A DNA stretch of 64,000 nucleotides, from assembly GCA_032622095.1 (NCBI GenBank), contig CP136062.1:145100351-145164350 (forward strand). The letters are read 5' to 3'. The notes under the pieces were generated by a model that did no database searches, was not told the DNA's origin, and worked only from the letters and a program-made list of their open reading frames with translations. The position numbers were made by a program, and so were the translations under genes. Positions 1 through 14,300 of this stretch are shown here, piece by piece. The first letter of the stretch is position 1, and each line of letters begins with the position of its first letter. The stretch comes from Siphonodentalium dalli. Taxonomy: Eukaryota; Mollusca; Scaphopoda; Gadilida; Siphonodentaliidae.

Positions 1-159
1 TCGGTTCTGATGAATTACTATGGTGGTGGTGCTGTGCCAACTGATCATTGTGATGTTTAGCAAATGTACCGCTAGTTATTCTAAAGTTATCATGTTTCTA
101 GTGTTTTAGCTAATCCGAGAAATTTGCGAAAAAATACAGTGTATGTACAAACCATTAAT

Positions 160-197
160 GAATATATATATATATTTACAGAGAGAGAGAGAGAGAG
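160..197. repeat. (TA)n and (GA)n microsatellites
   Basis: A short run of ATATATATATAT, the spacer TTTACA, then about eight GA units. Confidence 0.85.
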
Positions 198-1555
198 CCC
201 CTATACGAGGGTATATACGGTGCATTGTCTCAACAGCAACATTTTGTCATAGCAGGAATTCAGTATGACCCACCAGCATCCTATCAAATTGACAGGCCCA
301 CTTATCCAGGGGTGATATACACGTATTGGCATATGAATTGACTGCCTAACTAATGGGCTACGTCGTCATAATGCAGCCTTAAGCCGCACATCGATGATGA
401 ATTTGCTTCGATTCCCGATCGGCGCGGATGTTTGAATTTAATCAAAGTAAAAATGTTCATGTAGCTGTTCTAGTTTGTCAGTTGCTTATCGGATCGGTGA
501 TTTCTACTGTATGGAGTGGATGCCAGTCAAATTAGCCCTGTGTGCACCCTTTCCCCCGCCACTAATCACGTCGCAATATGGTATATACGACAGTGGAACT
601 CGGACACATCAAGCGTATACATGTATAACACAGAGCTCTAACACACCGAATATGTCATCACCTGACGCCGGATCCATAGGTCGGTATTGAATTTGTATTG
701 GCGAAAATTTATCTGAGAACTTATGGATATCACACTTAATTTAAGGCTGCATGACTATTGTTGTGGGGACAAAATTGGGGGGTACACACATGTAGAGATA
801 TGTGTCTTTTTTTTAATCCATGGGCTCCGCTTGGGGTTCTAAATCGACATCCAGGCATTAAATCTCCATGTACCCCCGATGTTGCCGAATATAACTAATA
901 ATAATCGAAATGTTCTAAGACAAATTGTATAATTATAGAATTACTGTAAGTTTGTCTTCAAAGTTTTTCGGTTAATCCACAATCCACAGGAGAACCACAA
1001 GTAGACAGTAGAAATAAAACGAGTGAACAATTATGATATTATTTCCGAAGAAAACCTATAAATAAAGTTGAAAGCCGACACGCCGTCACTCTAATCTCTA
1101 ATTTTTGTTTTTGTTTTTTTTCAAGTGGCGTCAGCGTCGGTCAAAAATTCCGCACACGTATGAGGGGGTGAGTGGACATTCACTGACGGTATACGTGGCA
1201 CTTGTGGGAGCTTCTGTGCTGATATATTCACATGTGTTCACATTTGACTACATTACAAGATCTCCTTTCAACCGTCTCGTGTATATCCTGACATAACCCT
1301 AGCTACTATTGGTACGAATAAGATAAAATATCTTTCCAAATAAACATTTATTTTCAATAAAGTAATAAGATATGCTAGTCAGATAACAAGACAAGTAATA
1401 TGGGGTATCCTGAAATACCTGCACTTTGAGCGACTATTAGAAGTATATCATATCATGAGCGACAAATATCTACTAAAATTGCAAGGTATCTAAAGATATA
1501 CATTGTTATATTACTGATTAGTATATGCATTAAAATATTATGCTACATATTATAA

Positions 1556-1696
1556 GTTACGGGACGCTTTGTGGTCGGATATGGTGTCATGTGAGGCGAA
1601 GTGAGATCAGTATTAGGCGAGGCCGTAGGCCGAGTCTAATATTGATCTCGCTGAGTCTCACATGACACCATATCCGACTACTAAGCGTCCCGTAAC
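1556..1696. repeat. 141-bp near-perfect palindrome (hairpin)
   Basis: GTTACGGGACGCTT at the left pairs with AAGCGTCCCGTAAC at the right. The stem continues through TCGGATATGGTGTCATGTGA (reverse complement TCACATGACACCATATCCGA) to a GAGGCCGTAGGCC centre. Mismatches are few. It is probably a compact MITE or a solo hairpin; no target duplication was assigned. Confidence 0.78.
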
Positions 1697-2304
1697 GTAT
1701 TTATTATGTCAGTGGACAAAATCCAACAAATCCATTTAATTAATCGTCGCTGTAATTTATTTTAATTTGGTAAGTTAAATATGGCCATTAACTTATGTAA
1801 CGTCACAGTGATGCGCCATGGGGTTGAACGTCAACGCGTTGAGTCAATGGCTAATCGCCAGAAATGGGACAATTTGTTGAGTTTGATAGTTAATTTATGA
1901 GTCTTTTGAATTCCTCAAATATATTGCATGCCGGTTTTAGTATATGGTACTTTGTCTTTGAATTCACAGAAAATGATTTCCGACAGATATTATCTTTCTT
2001 GGCGCCAAAATACACCAAAATTTACCCACGGCGACAGAGTTTCTGAAAACAAGAGGGTGGATAAGCACCTAATATTGATTTCATATGGGGTCACTGACCT
2101 AATATGGGTTCATATACTGTCACTATATATCGACACTGATTGGCTAGTCGCAAGAGCTGACATAATAAATACCAAGAGTGAAAAAGTTTAGTAAGACACA
2201 CAATCATTGTGAAATCAACAACTGATTCCATCCTGATCAATCCAGATCAATTAAGATGAAATATACGACACATATTATTTTCATAAAATTTCATTATAAT
2301 TCAG

Positions 2305-2395
2305 ATAAGTTATGTAAAGCATATAATAACATAATACCTTTTCATCATATGTGGTTATGTAAAGCATATTATAACATATACCTTTTCATAGATAT
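2305..2395. repeat. 45-bp direct duplication
   Basis: GTTATGTAAAGCATAT, then AACATA and ACCTTTTCAT occur twice, starting at 2309 and 2354. AT-rich, noncoding. Confidence 0.75.
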
Positions 2396-3015
2396 ACAAA
2401 CACTACATAAAAGTAACTATATTATAAAAGTTGGCAAAATCATGTATGGAAATGGTCCAATATGTTTTGACCATAAAATGACCATGTCTTATATGCATCA
2501 TACATGTGTAGACTTGAAACACCTATCTGGTCACAATGGTTGGAAAACAGTTTTAAAAGCGGAAAAATAGGCTTTTGGGTGTGTTGGTACTCACAATTGT
2601 AAAAAGCTAAAAATGCACATAAATTCACCATCTTTATTGGGCAGTGTCAGGTGATATCGCAGGTTCTCCTGATAGATTTAGGCTGTTGATAGTACGAGTA
2701 TTATTGAGATCTATCGGTACTTGTGGATAGATGGCTGGCATACGGTTATTTGAAGGGCACACCTCCCCGCAGGATTTATGATGCAACATTGAAATTCCAT
2801 TTTAAGTCACATACAGTCTCGAAGTTTTCATTTACGGTTTGTTGGACGGTAGTTGGCGTGGCCATATTACTCGATACTATAGTTGTCGATATCTGGATTC
2901 ATCTGTGTATAGGCTAACGCAGAAAGTAACCAAGATATTTAGGTTTTCGAGATTTAATTGTGTGACAAGCACTTTGCTATGCATGGCATTATGCTAATTG
3001 ACAGTATACGCTTAA

Positions 3016-3943
3016 GGGATTTTCTAACCCATTCCCTCCCATCATTTGATGGAGTCAAAATAAAGGATTATGTTCACTGTTAGTAATCACAAAAACCAAA
3101 CCCATTGACATTTTAAGAGTATAAATCATGGTGGATTATTTTAGAAATAATAAAATGTTAACTTTATAGAGGTTATTAAAATATATTTTTTCGAACCGAT
3201 TGAACAAACACAAAGTCCATATCTAAGAAAAATTATGGCAATGTGTACTGAACACTAAAGAATGATGAACATTAAGACAATATTCATATTTATTAAGCGT
3301 TCTTTGATAAAATTAACAAGAATAAATTGTTTACACATGGCAGATTCTGTTGCTGGCTGGGAGGCGACAGTTTAGTGCTAATATATGTGGACATTGGTGT
3401 GTTATGAATGTCTTGACAAAATAATTGTGTAATCTTCAATCTGGCATACTCTGCAGCCCATAAAATGGGTCACCACTCAGGAGATAAAATTCGCATGGGC
3501 CAGCTAGCACTGCAGCAGGCACACCTGCCGATCTGACATAATCCAAGCTTGAGTGAAAATTCACTTGACCCATCGAATTCAGCTTCCAAACAGTATTACT
3601 GAGCAATGAAATCTACCATTTGTAAACAACTGCTTCCAAGCCAAAATCCAAAGAACACTCAAGAAATGTGAGTATTTGTATTATTCATCATTCTTCACGG
3701 TGTTCAGTACACATACCCATATTTTTTCTTAGATATGGACTTTGTATTTGTTGGATTTGGGTTAAAACAAAATATATTTTTAAAACCTCTATAAGTTTCA
3801 CATTTTGAATTTCTAAAATAATCCGCCATGAAGTATATTCTACAAATGTTGCATCAATGGGTTTGATTTTTGTTATTAACATTGAACAGAATCCTTTCTT
3901 TTGACTCCATCAAATTTGCGTTGAAAATGGGTTAGCAAAACCC
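3016..3943. mobile_element. 928-bp inverted-repeat element with about 265-bp arms
   Basis: The left arm, about 3016-3280, starts GGGATTTTCTAACCCA. It is the imperfect reverse complement of about 3680-3943, which ends TGGGTTAGCAAAACCC. Shared blocks include TGATGGAGTCAAAA and AAAGTCCATATCTAAGAAAA. The 400-bp interior has no coding frame. Arms differ by small indels, so it is not recent. The open frame at 3688-3882 (minus) lies inside an arm and is not a gene. Confidence 0.75.
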
Positions 3944-5169
3944 GTAAATTAAACATCAATTACTTTCATCGGTGTTTCACCCCGTCAGAAAGCACATGTA
4001 GTGAACTAGTTTTCCTGACAGCAGCCTCGCATGTGTTTGGAAAGATGTTGTTGGTCTCTCAGCAAATGGATCCGTTATTGACAAGTTGTCGTATCGACAC
4101 GAGATAACTGTTGCTCGCAAATAACCTATCCGATGTTTTTAAATACATGTACATTGAGGAAACTAGACGTATTTTACCAACATTGGGATTAAATTACAAC
4201 AAATAACTGTTGCTTGGATTGAGTTTATGATTTATATCCTGTCAAGTCAAAATTACTAAAACACGTTAAAATCTGTAATCATATTTTCGGTTTAAACTGC
4301 GTACACTTTACCGAAACTTAAATTTATTGAATACCAGTTTATTCCATATTTTCGCTTCTTTATTAGAAGCTGTCAACGCATTATTGTTGTGTCTTATGGT
4401 ATGCATGCTCTCAACAACACACACCACGACAAGAACGCTTCAACCAACCTTACATATAGTTGCTTGAACCAAATATCAATTAGTATAACCACTGTACAGT
4501 TAAATATACCCTGTCCGATCTGACATCAAATTAGTCCAAATTGTCCATGCCAATTTACAGCTTACTATATTTGAGGACGTGCTTTTTATCTACCGATTTT
4601 TCTGGAAAGGAAAGCTAGGAAGATTTATATTAACAAAAAGTTCATTGGAATTCACGAACTTGATCTTGAAAATGTTTCCCCGGAGTTATTATTTGATGAT
4701 TACTTCAAGGAAAATAGTCAAAATAGTCAAATTTTCGAAACAATATATCCGTAATGAGTGAATAGATCACATAATGAACGGTAAATCGCCACAGATTAAG
4801 CGTGTTCAAACTTCAACCATTTGTTTATTAATATGTTTGATTCGATCTGGCCACCCATTTTTTGCTCGACTGATAAAAAATGAAACGTGCCAAAACTCCC
4901 ACTTTTTAAAGTGGATGTCTGACCAACATAACCTTAATAAGCCTCGTATGTAAGATATAATTATTTGCTAGCCTAGACCATGTACCAATGATAGATATAG
5001 TTTTATGGTGTCCATCTGACGGGAGTCTTTGAATCCTAACTTCACAACAATCTGCTATTATGGTATAAATATATTCATAAGTTATATTTGGGATTGATAT
5101 GCATGATACATGTACCTCCTTCAGGCAATAGTACACACGTCGTTGTAAATAATCCACGTCCCGATAACA

Positions 5170-5389
5170 TATCGCGCACGAATATGCACATGGACATCCG
5201 TTAACTCTCTGTACACTTTAACGGACATGTTGGACTCAGACGTTTCTCTCATTCTAACGACGTCGGCCAGCTGATCAGAAGATCCGACGCTGATGTCATA
5301 GATAACACCGATGCTATCTTCGATAACGAAAACATGCTGCCAGTCGAGTTTAATATATCCGCCGTCTTTCTGGCACCGTATCTTGGAAC
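5170..5389 (-). CDS. Last exon seen in the window; donor uncertain
   Basis: The acceptor is TCAACTTTAAG, in phase with the previous exon (split Gly). The peptide SKIRCQKDGGYIKLDWQHVF, then EDSIGVIYDISVGSSDQLAD and KVYRELTDVHVHIRAR follows the FN3-like pattern. The frame meets a stop at 5121-5123. By analogy with the exon ending GHKYHVTLT, the true donor should lie just after HVHIR, so the end near 5170 is an estimate. No convincing continuation exon was found between 1 and 5100. Confidence 0.65.
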
Positions 5390-8300
5390 CTTAAAGTTGA
5401 CATAACATTGACTATCAAATCAACTATATGATGTACATTCACATACATTATACTCATTTCAAATTTCGATATTAAACGCGGACATTATGTATGAAAGAAC
5501 TCTCCACCAACATCGTGGGTACATAGATATTTAACACCAGTGTGTCGATTTTGAACCCCGAGGTGTAGCCGAGTTATCAAAAAACAGTTATCCAGGTACC
5601 ATTCGTGGTCTTGCTGGCACAGTATCTTGTGAGGAAAGTAACACATATATGTATATGAGTCTTTAAAAAATCGTGAACAATACACACGCGGTCTATACAA
5701 GCGTGGCAGACCGAGTATCGATGATGATATTGCTATAGAACTCGAGATGGACCGAGTAAGTATAGGGTAGAGGCAATCATAATATATTGGGGAATTATAG
5801 CTACTTGTATACTATTTGGGTGAATACTCAGTGAGGTATTTGGTAATACAACTCTGGATAGGTTTCTCTGTTATTGTCATACTCCAACCACAATGGGGAG
5901 CTTACTTCATTGTGTGACAGTCACTGTTGATGTGAAGGAAACGAGTGCCTGATATGGTCTGCATCTTACTTATATGAATATGGGCATTATAGCATTATAT
6001 GTGGTCATTGAATCATGAGGTGGTATATGGATATGAAGACGACACAATATTGGAACCGTCAAGTTGACACACACATTTACTCTTAAACCAACATGGTGTA
6101 CATTACTCAGTTCCAATTTCGATATGAAAACGCGGTATAATACATATCTCCACAACAGTAGGCTTAAGGCCTCAATATATGTGTGGTTTCTACCGATCGC
6201 TACACCCATTAATTCACACCAATACGAATTCGGTCGCCATCCTAATAATAACATGATATGGGCGTCATATGAGGCCAAAAACTGCGTACTCAAGCAATGA
6301 CAAGATTGGTGAAACTGCCAGTTCAAGGGTCATTAATATACCCCGGAATGTTGCAGATGTTCATTTACGCCCAATGTTTCGCCACATTCTCTTCAGTCCA
6401 GCTCTCAATGGTGACGGGGACATGGCGATCTGAACGTGGCATTGTATCCAATCAGATTGATCTTTACAACCGGATGTGGGCACACGACTTGAACCTCGAT
6501 ATTGGTATACATGGAAGGCTGGATGAGATACCCGATACATACAAGCAATACCGATACGTAGGCTTCGCACACCCTCATTAACAATAAATCAATGCACGTT
6601 CCGAAAACAATGCAATTATCTGGACAGAAGCGAGACAAAGATTCTTTAGTTTTAGCATATCAGGGGTAGATTATAAGGCGGGGCCGGCGTTTTCTAATTA
6701 TACGACTTGAATACGTCTCAAATTATTATCAGAATATTTAGTAAAGTGTCATCAGTGTGACCTTATCGTCAGATGATCTCACCTGTGAGTGTCGGTGGTG
6801 TTTCCTGGATGTATGTAGATTTACCAGTGACATCACTCTCCACTCCTCCGATGTTTATTGATCTCATGTCAATGGTGTAAGCTAGTCCGCCTGCCAGATG
6901 GAGACCACGGAACATAGCAAAATTCCTCTGATAAATATATTCCCAGGGCGTTATGTTCTGGTCCCGCTGACGAATTCGACAATGGTAGTTATCGATCCCA
7001 GAATAATCTTGGACGCCATCCCACGAGAACAGCAACCTATCGGTGTTTGTCTGCAAGTCGATCTGACCAGGTTCATTTTCATGTTGGTTACTATAGTCAA
7101 GAGTCCCAATGATACCCGGAAGTGGGCGGTATATCGCTGTCGACTGAGGAATCGTCAGCATGGATACCCCGGTGACGTCGGGTTGTTCGTATGACGCGAT
7201 GATTGGTTCGACCGAGTAAAGGCTTGTATACTCAATCTTGTTGACACATTTGATGGTAGGGTATATTCGAGTTCCATGATCCAATTGGAGTGGCTCGGAT
7301 GTAAATTCATGTGGGTCTGATGTAACTTCTTCCCATGGACAGATGTCATAAAAGCCATGTTCGCTACCTGCAAGATTTATTCGTGTAACGTGAAACATAA
7401 TCGTCATATCCGAATCAATCTAATATTAGTGAGCTCGTGGTGCTTTGTTTGTGCATCAGTGAATCCATTATTTAGATGGGCATTCTCTGCAGTTACAAAT
7501 ATTGCATTCAAAGAATACAAATTATATGTAATATACTCTAATATTTCTGGTAGTTTCGTTTTATTTATAAAGTTTTATAAAGCAATTGCAACATTCTTGT
7601 TGTGGCGCTAAATGTATACTTACTGGTATGTGTATGTGATTACATGTAGATTCGGATTGATTCGCGTTTTTTTGTTTGGTGACAAGAGTCGTCGGTACCT
7701 CATAATTCAGAAATTCGTTCCTTTTGGATTCTCATAATACAAGATCCATGTGAACTAAAATAGTTCAGAAACAAATATTATATCTAGCTTCAGATAACAT
7801 TCTATATATGGACTACATTACTTATTTTTACTCGCATGCATGCACATCGCAACGTACAAAACCTTATATTTAAACTAATTCAAAATTGTTTCACGTATAA
7901 CCGGGGACCAATTGCGGTGGTTGGCGTTATCTCCGTTGGGTTTGCTGAATTGTCTATCGTAGAAACGTTGGCCTTCGAGACAACTGTCAGGGCCTTCCCG
8001 CACGCATTATATTTATTCGTTTCACTAGATACACACAGCGACAGTCGGCAACTATGTAAATATTGTGTATTCCGCTATTTGTTGCATTTTAAAGTATACA
8101 TATACTAACGGAGAGAGAGGAATGTACAATTAAACATATTTACAACTAAGTCAAGTGCGCACAGAAATGTTCACACGTTTATGATATGTTATCTTGTATG
8201 CTGACGTTCAGTCTGTTTTACTTGGTCATAAGTTCAATATGTGAACCTACTCTAAATAGGTTCAATATAAACGTATTTAAAACTAAATATGTCCAACATA

Positions 8301-11300
8301 AATATGTCTATGCACTATTTGAGCAATAGGTTCTATACAAGTCTATTTATCGTGGTAATGTGTGTGTCCATTGTGGCCGGCGCTATTCGACGAAATAGCG
8401 GGTATAAGTTCGCTATGAACCTATTTGCACGAGAATACTATGTGGCTTTTGCACGATAGATAAATCCGCAGAAACCTACAAAGACTATACTTTTCGCTCC
8501 AGTATGACCCTACGTAACTATGGGACAGCGACTAACAAAAACAACCGTTTCTTGATCCAGATAGGACACCAATAAAGAACCACCCCACAAGTGCGCATCG
8601 TCGTCGCAACGGACGAAATAATTGTGGATTAATACCCACGTTGGTTAGTGAACCTTCCATTTCGCAATCCATGTTTACTATCGCTCAGCGGGTGTTAGCA
8701 GTTCTGTTATGTTATAATCCTTATACTCAACTTACCGAGAGCTACATACATCTTGCTTACTCCACTCTCCTCGTCGGTGCATTCGAAAGATAGACGTACA
8801 GTGGTAAGCATCTCCGATTCGTCCTTCGAACAAGTGCGAGGAGCAAAGTTCTCATAACTTCTCGTATCGTTGGTTTGGTCAATTGTAGTCTCATTCACAG
8901 GAACAGTTTCTGTAGCATTACTGCCCAACTGGGCATCTGTCGAGTTGACCAAAGAACACGTTCTTGTGTAAAACATTGACGACCCATAAGGTGTTATAAC
9001 AGGACTTGTCTTGTCGACGATGATTGGTCCGGCCTTGAAGAATCCTTTCATACCCGCCATGTTCTGAACTGATGCCGAGACATATAACGGTGTGCCATGT
9101 GGCAGATCATAGGGTATAACTACGTACCCGTGGTTGTGAACATTCATGGGTTGTCTTACCTGGGATCCTTCACCGGATGTACCAACTGCGACCTTGATTT
9201 CGTGAATTGAAGACTGATTGTCGACAGCCGAAACAGAAACGAGGATTTTGTCTTCTGTAATCTGCTCAACTGTTAACCCATTCGGCTCCAGATTTTCCAC
9301 TACTTCCGAACAGCTGTGGACCAAAACAGTTACGTGGTGAGAATCCACATGCGTACTTAGTCTTAACTCCATATCACGCTGCGATGTCCAGTTATTCACA
9401 ATCACGGTTGCGTTGAGCACATGTTCGTGTGTTCGACGAAAATGCATATTTATGTGTTGTGTGTCTAAGAACAGCGATGCGGCGATAAAGTTATCACTTT
9501 CGATAAGCACTGTCACCTTTATTATTTCTGAATCTATTTGACCCCCTTGTGGAACAGGAATTTGTATAATTGTCATTTCAGTGTTTGCATAATGGTTTTG
9601 CATATTGTAGTTTAAAGTGATATTATGTTTGCTGAATGCCATGCAAGATACCAGATTTGGTGGCGTCGGGTCGATTATAATGAAAGGACTGTATGCAGTA
9701 TCTGAACAGAGACCTGCGGCGTCGCACGCCATGACAGCAACAGATACATTGTCCCCGCTGTTTAGTGTGACGTTGTCCAGCGTCACCTGCGTACGTAAAC
9801 CGATATCGTTGTATCTCGCAATTCGTTGGCCATCGTAAGCGACCAAATCTACCAGATAATGTTGAATGTGCGAGTGGCTGTCGGAGAATCCTCGCCAGGA
9901 CGCCTCAAGTATATCAGTGGCTGGCTGTGCAAGTCGGTTGTGAAATTGAAATGCATTGAACACTTCCCCGACTGATGGAGGTTCTGTGTCTATCATGAAT
10001 CCGTCGCTCGCTAGAGAGATTACCAGACCTAATGTGTTTGCTGCGATAACTGTGCAATAGTAACGAACACCGGGCAATAACCTATCCGTCGATAACGTGT
10101 AGGTCGTACTCATAGCCGTGCTCGTCTGTCGCAAAATGTCGTCCACTAAAACAAAAACATGCTTGAGTTATTCTCTTATGACACTGATAATGTCAAAATA
10201 AAAATAAGACAAAACGGTCTAAATTAAGCGAGTTCATTTGGCAATATGATTAGCTCATCGCCATCCATCTGGGGTCAGGCTACCTCACTTGCATTACACT
10301 GGTTCTGAATGTATACCAGATAAGCGGAACTTTATGCTGCAAACAATTGATATGATTCCGGTATCTGACACAGCTTTCATTTATTTACTGGGGTCAGCAG
10401 CCTCGACTTGAATTATTTACAAACAATTACTATCCGTGCGTCATGAAAGAAGGAGCCCTTGGTGTGTTATGTACCATGCTTAGTCGATAAGGCGCATCGC
10501 ATATCACAGTCTGTTCGCCCGACGAACATGTTAGTCATATTATCGACACATAATGAGGCGATTCTAAGGACAATGATAAAAATAAGCCAACTCACGACTT
10601 TTCAGGTGTACGATCTTTTTAACATTTCTTTCACTGTGGCCCGCGCCATAAAACGAAATAACGGATATGACTCCATTAGCTGCTTACTTCAGAAGAAAAT
10701 ACTCATAATATGTACCTATTTCACATCATATGTCGATTATGTACCTATTTCACATCATATGTCGATTATGTACCTATTTCACATCATATGTCGATTATGT
10801 GCGTATCTGCGCGAGGACATGTTGCATACCAAATGGGTTTCCACTCATTTGACAAATCTTTGAACATCTCCCCCTTCCTTGAAAACTGTTTGAATTCATT
10901 TTCTTGATTGCCACTTCACATCTTTTAATTTAGTATCGTGAATGTTTTGAACAAGAATATGTGTCAGCGATAGTAACTTTTAATCTCATGTTCTGTTTAG
11001 TTAGCTCTTTCTACCACTTACCGGCTTCATTGTTTATGTTCAATGTTATTAGTCGACAACCCATTTTCGTATAAAAGTGTCAAATAACAACCCACGGTGA
11101 AAAGAATGTCTGCATACAATTATACACGTATATGACTACAAAAACATAAAATGGTACACGAATAGAAATTGTGTACACTACTTTCCTCTCGTAATCCCGA
11201 AATACAGAACGGTTTTGTCATCCTACTTAAAATAGGGCTGAATAAGATTGAATGAGAGATAAAATAAGCGATGAAGCGACGGCGTTAATGGTGCTGATGA

Positions 11301-14300
11301 CGACGACGATGATGTTGTTGTTGTTGTTGGTGGTAGTGGTGGTGGTAACGACGATGATGATGTTGTTGTTGTTGTTGGTGGTAGTGGTGGTGGTAACGAC
11401 GATGCTGATGATTGACGACTACTGTGACGATTATGATGGTGTGGCTGGTGACGATTAGTATATATGATGAGAGATATGACGATGACGATAATTATGATGG
11501 TGATGATGATTATGATGGTGATGATGATGACGGCGATGATGATGAAGGTGACACTCATGTTGACGATAATAATCATATATTATGATGGTGTGGCTGGTGA
11601 CGATTAGTATATATGATGAGAGATATGACGATGACGATAATTATGATGGTGATGATGATTATGATGGTGATGATGATGACGGCGATGATGATGAAGGTGA
11701 CACTCATGTTGACGATAATAATCATTACGATGATGATGATGATGATTGTGATCATGGTGATGGCGATCACAATCATGATGATGCGATGATGATGATGACG
11801 GTGACGACGACGATAATGACGATGATGACGACGATGACGATAATGACGTTGACGACGAGAATGACGACGTAGGTAATGACAAATATTTGGTAAATTGTTT
11901 AGATACAGTATGTTCGTATTTCATGATAATTCATGATTGAGTCATTAAATCATTCAATTGAACACAAAAATAGTATTGTCATAGAAAATTACTTAAATAG
12001 TGCTTGACATTTGTTAGAAAAAAATCTAGAAGGGAACCCGCATGATTTTGGATTGAAGATCAGATATTTCCTACTTAAATTACCCCTTATATGTGCAGGT
12101 GTTACTCTGCTGCGGAACATAGGCACATTTGTTCGGTGTCGGTGATAAGATATACATTGGCATGTTCGTATTTGCAGAATTTTATATATTTAACTTGAAC
12201 CAGGTTTGAAAATCTAAATATATGCACTAACCGTATCGGGATTTTCCGCACGAAACGTAGTAACCGATCACCGCCGTTTGACTGTCTTGAAAGACTTTGT
12301 TCCAACAAATAGTGATATGTAGCTCATTGCGAATGTACTCCACATCCGTAAGGCATTTATCGACACTCTCGTATATTCTCGCACCGCGTCTTGCCACTGG
12401 GCCTGTCGTGTCGATCATCAGTGAGTCAGATTCAGATATCTCGTACTCAGATTGAGAGTACCACGCCCGTAAACTGAACACATATCTTCGACCATGTTTC
12501 AAACGCTTGTTTCCAGAAAAGCAATGAGTGACGTCATGTGCCGTTTCGATATCGTTCCAAACGTTCTCTATTATTTCATTGAACAGTGATTCCCCATGAT
12601 ACCCTCCATACATCCCTACTGTCCATTCAAATCTCAAAATGTCATCATTCACCAGCTTGTCCACCCAGAAAGCGGAAAAACACATGGTCGATGCCTGCAC
12701 ACTAACGACGTTATCGGTCGTTCCGAAATTGACGCTAAATCTTTTAGATGAGTTTCTGTGTTCACATGACCAAGCAGAGTTAACTTCGTGACAGAGTTTC
12801 CCGACCAACCCGCACGTGCATTCGCTGGTACAGAAATGAACCCCACACGAATGTGCTTCAAATCGCAACGTTCCACTGTCTGCATTCGTTAGAAGTGCAA
12901 CGACCGTGACCCTTCTGACGTTACTCGCCATACCTGCTTCATTTATTGCACCGATTGATACCAGTATCACCTGACCATTTGTAATCGTAGTTGGAAAATG
13001 CACCGTTGTTTTTCCAGAATGTTGCCCCGAATTTGTCTGGATTTCCAGTGATTCGACATGTTCTTTGCCGTGATATGTTGCCCCAACGTTTATGATTAAT
13101 TTGACAACTTGGCTTTCTGGGTCAACAAATCCATCCCACATTATGTCAACGCAGGAACCGTTCACGGTGTTTCTGAACTCGAGCGGTTCGATCAGATTTC
13201 CCATATGTGGTGGAGAAGAATCAATTAGTAACTGAACACTGTTTGCCGAGGTACACAGGCCGGCAGCGTTGCAGCTTGTGGCTATCGCGGTGTACCTATC
13301 ACCCGAATGCAGCTCGTTGTCATTGCCAAATATCAGCGCGGTTTCGTTTCTGTTATCAAGCTGTTTTTCGTAATAAGCCACGTGACCGTTTTCGTGCGTC
13401 AGAACTCGCACATGGTGGTTGGTGATTGGGCTGTGATCCTCTGAGAACATCCACTTGAATTTGAGGACTGTAGCATCATGTTGTACAGCATACTGTGTAT
13501 TACTTTGGCTGTTTTCATTTATCCATGTTGGGACAAGGATGACAGACGGAGGCGTGATATCTACTGTGAATGGTTCGGAAGACGCTGTCACCAGTAACCC
13601 CACATTATTTATTGCATTAACAGTAGCATACAGTTTGTTACCGACAGGGAGATTTAAGCCTGTCCACATGTGACTCGTTTGGAAAACTGTTGTGACAACA
13701 GGCGATAAATCGCACAGTTCCGACGTAGTTCCCAAGCATATTTCGAATCTTTCGATGCCGCTTTGTGCGTCGTGGAAGCCAATCCAGTGGACAACTAGGT
13801 GGTCTCTGAAATACAAGAATGCTGTATGTACTATACGTGTAACGTCTGCCTAAACACAGGACAGTTTGGTAGGATATAGTCTCTGTTGATGTCTGGTTGT
13901 TTGTTTGTATATTTAGTTTTTGGCACACTTTTTATCATGGTACCACTTTCGAGATGCTAATTGCACAATGTAGCCGGTATTCGCATAAGACAGATTGAAC
14001 TCTCAACGAATATTCACATTTCAATGGAAACAACACTATCAAAAAACTATTTTAAAATTTGGTTTCCATATATATCCAATATGCATCACTATTGGCGAAT
14101 ACAATGCAATGTTGTAGTATCATCGAATATCGCATATGTGCAGAAAACTCTTTACTCGTTTCCAAATGGGTGCAGAACAAATACCCCGATATATAATACA
14201 ATAGCTAATGAATACCCATGCACTTTTATGGAGCGCAACCATTATATACCATGCACTGGACTCAAATAGTTCCACCATGCACGTTGTTGGTCCCTGTCTT

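Larger units (their letters stand above)
1..5169. other. Region 3' of the last exon
   Basis: Apart from the palindrome at 1556-1696 and the inverted-repeat element at 3016-3943, I see no gene. The remaining exons of the large gene should lie here or beyond the window. Short minus-strand candidates near 1150-1260 and 600-690 lack a supportive repeat motif or phase-compatible splice sites. Confidence 0.5.

Noticed and set aside
475-690. 71-residue plus-strand frame
   Set aside because: No motif or context; the minus-strand reading is also unconvincing.
1105-1296. Frames on both strands near 1.1-1.3 kb as a possible terminal exon of the large gene
   Set aside because: The minus-strand peptide lacks the repeat's linker or turn motifs, and no phase-compatible acceptor could be fixed.
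6769-7194. Plus-strand open frame at 6898-7194
   Set aside because: Shadow of the real minus-strand FN3-like exon.
11223-11924. Several long open frames (Ile-, Asp-, Ser/His-rich)
   Set aside because: Low-complexity translation of trinucleotide repeats, on both strands.
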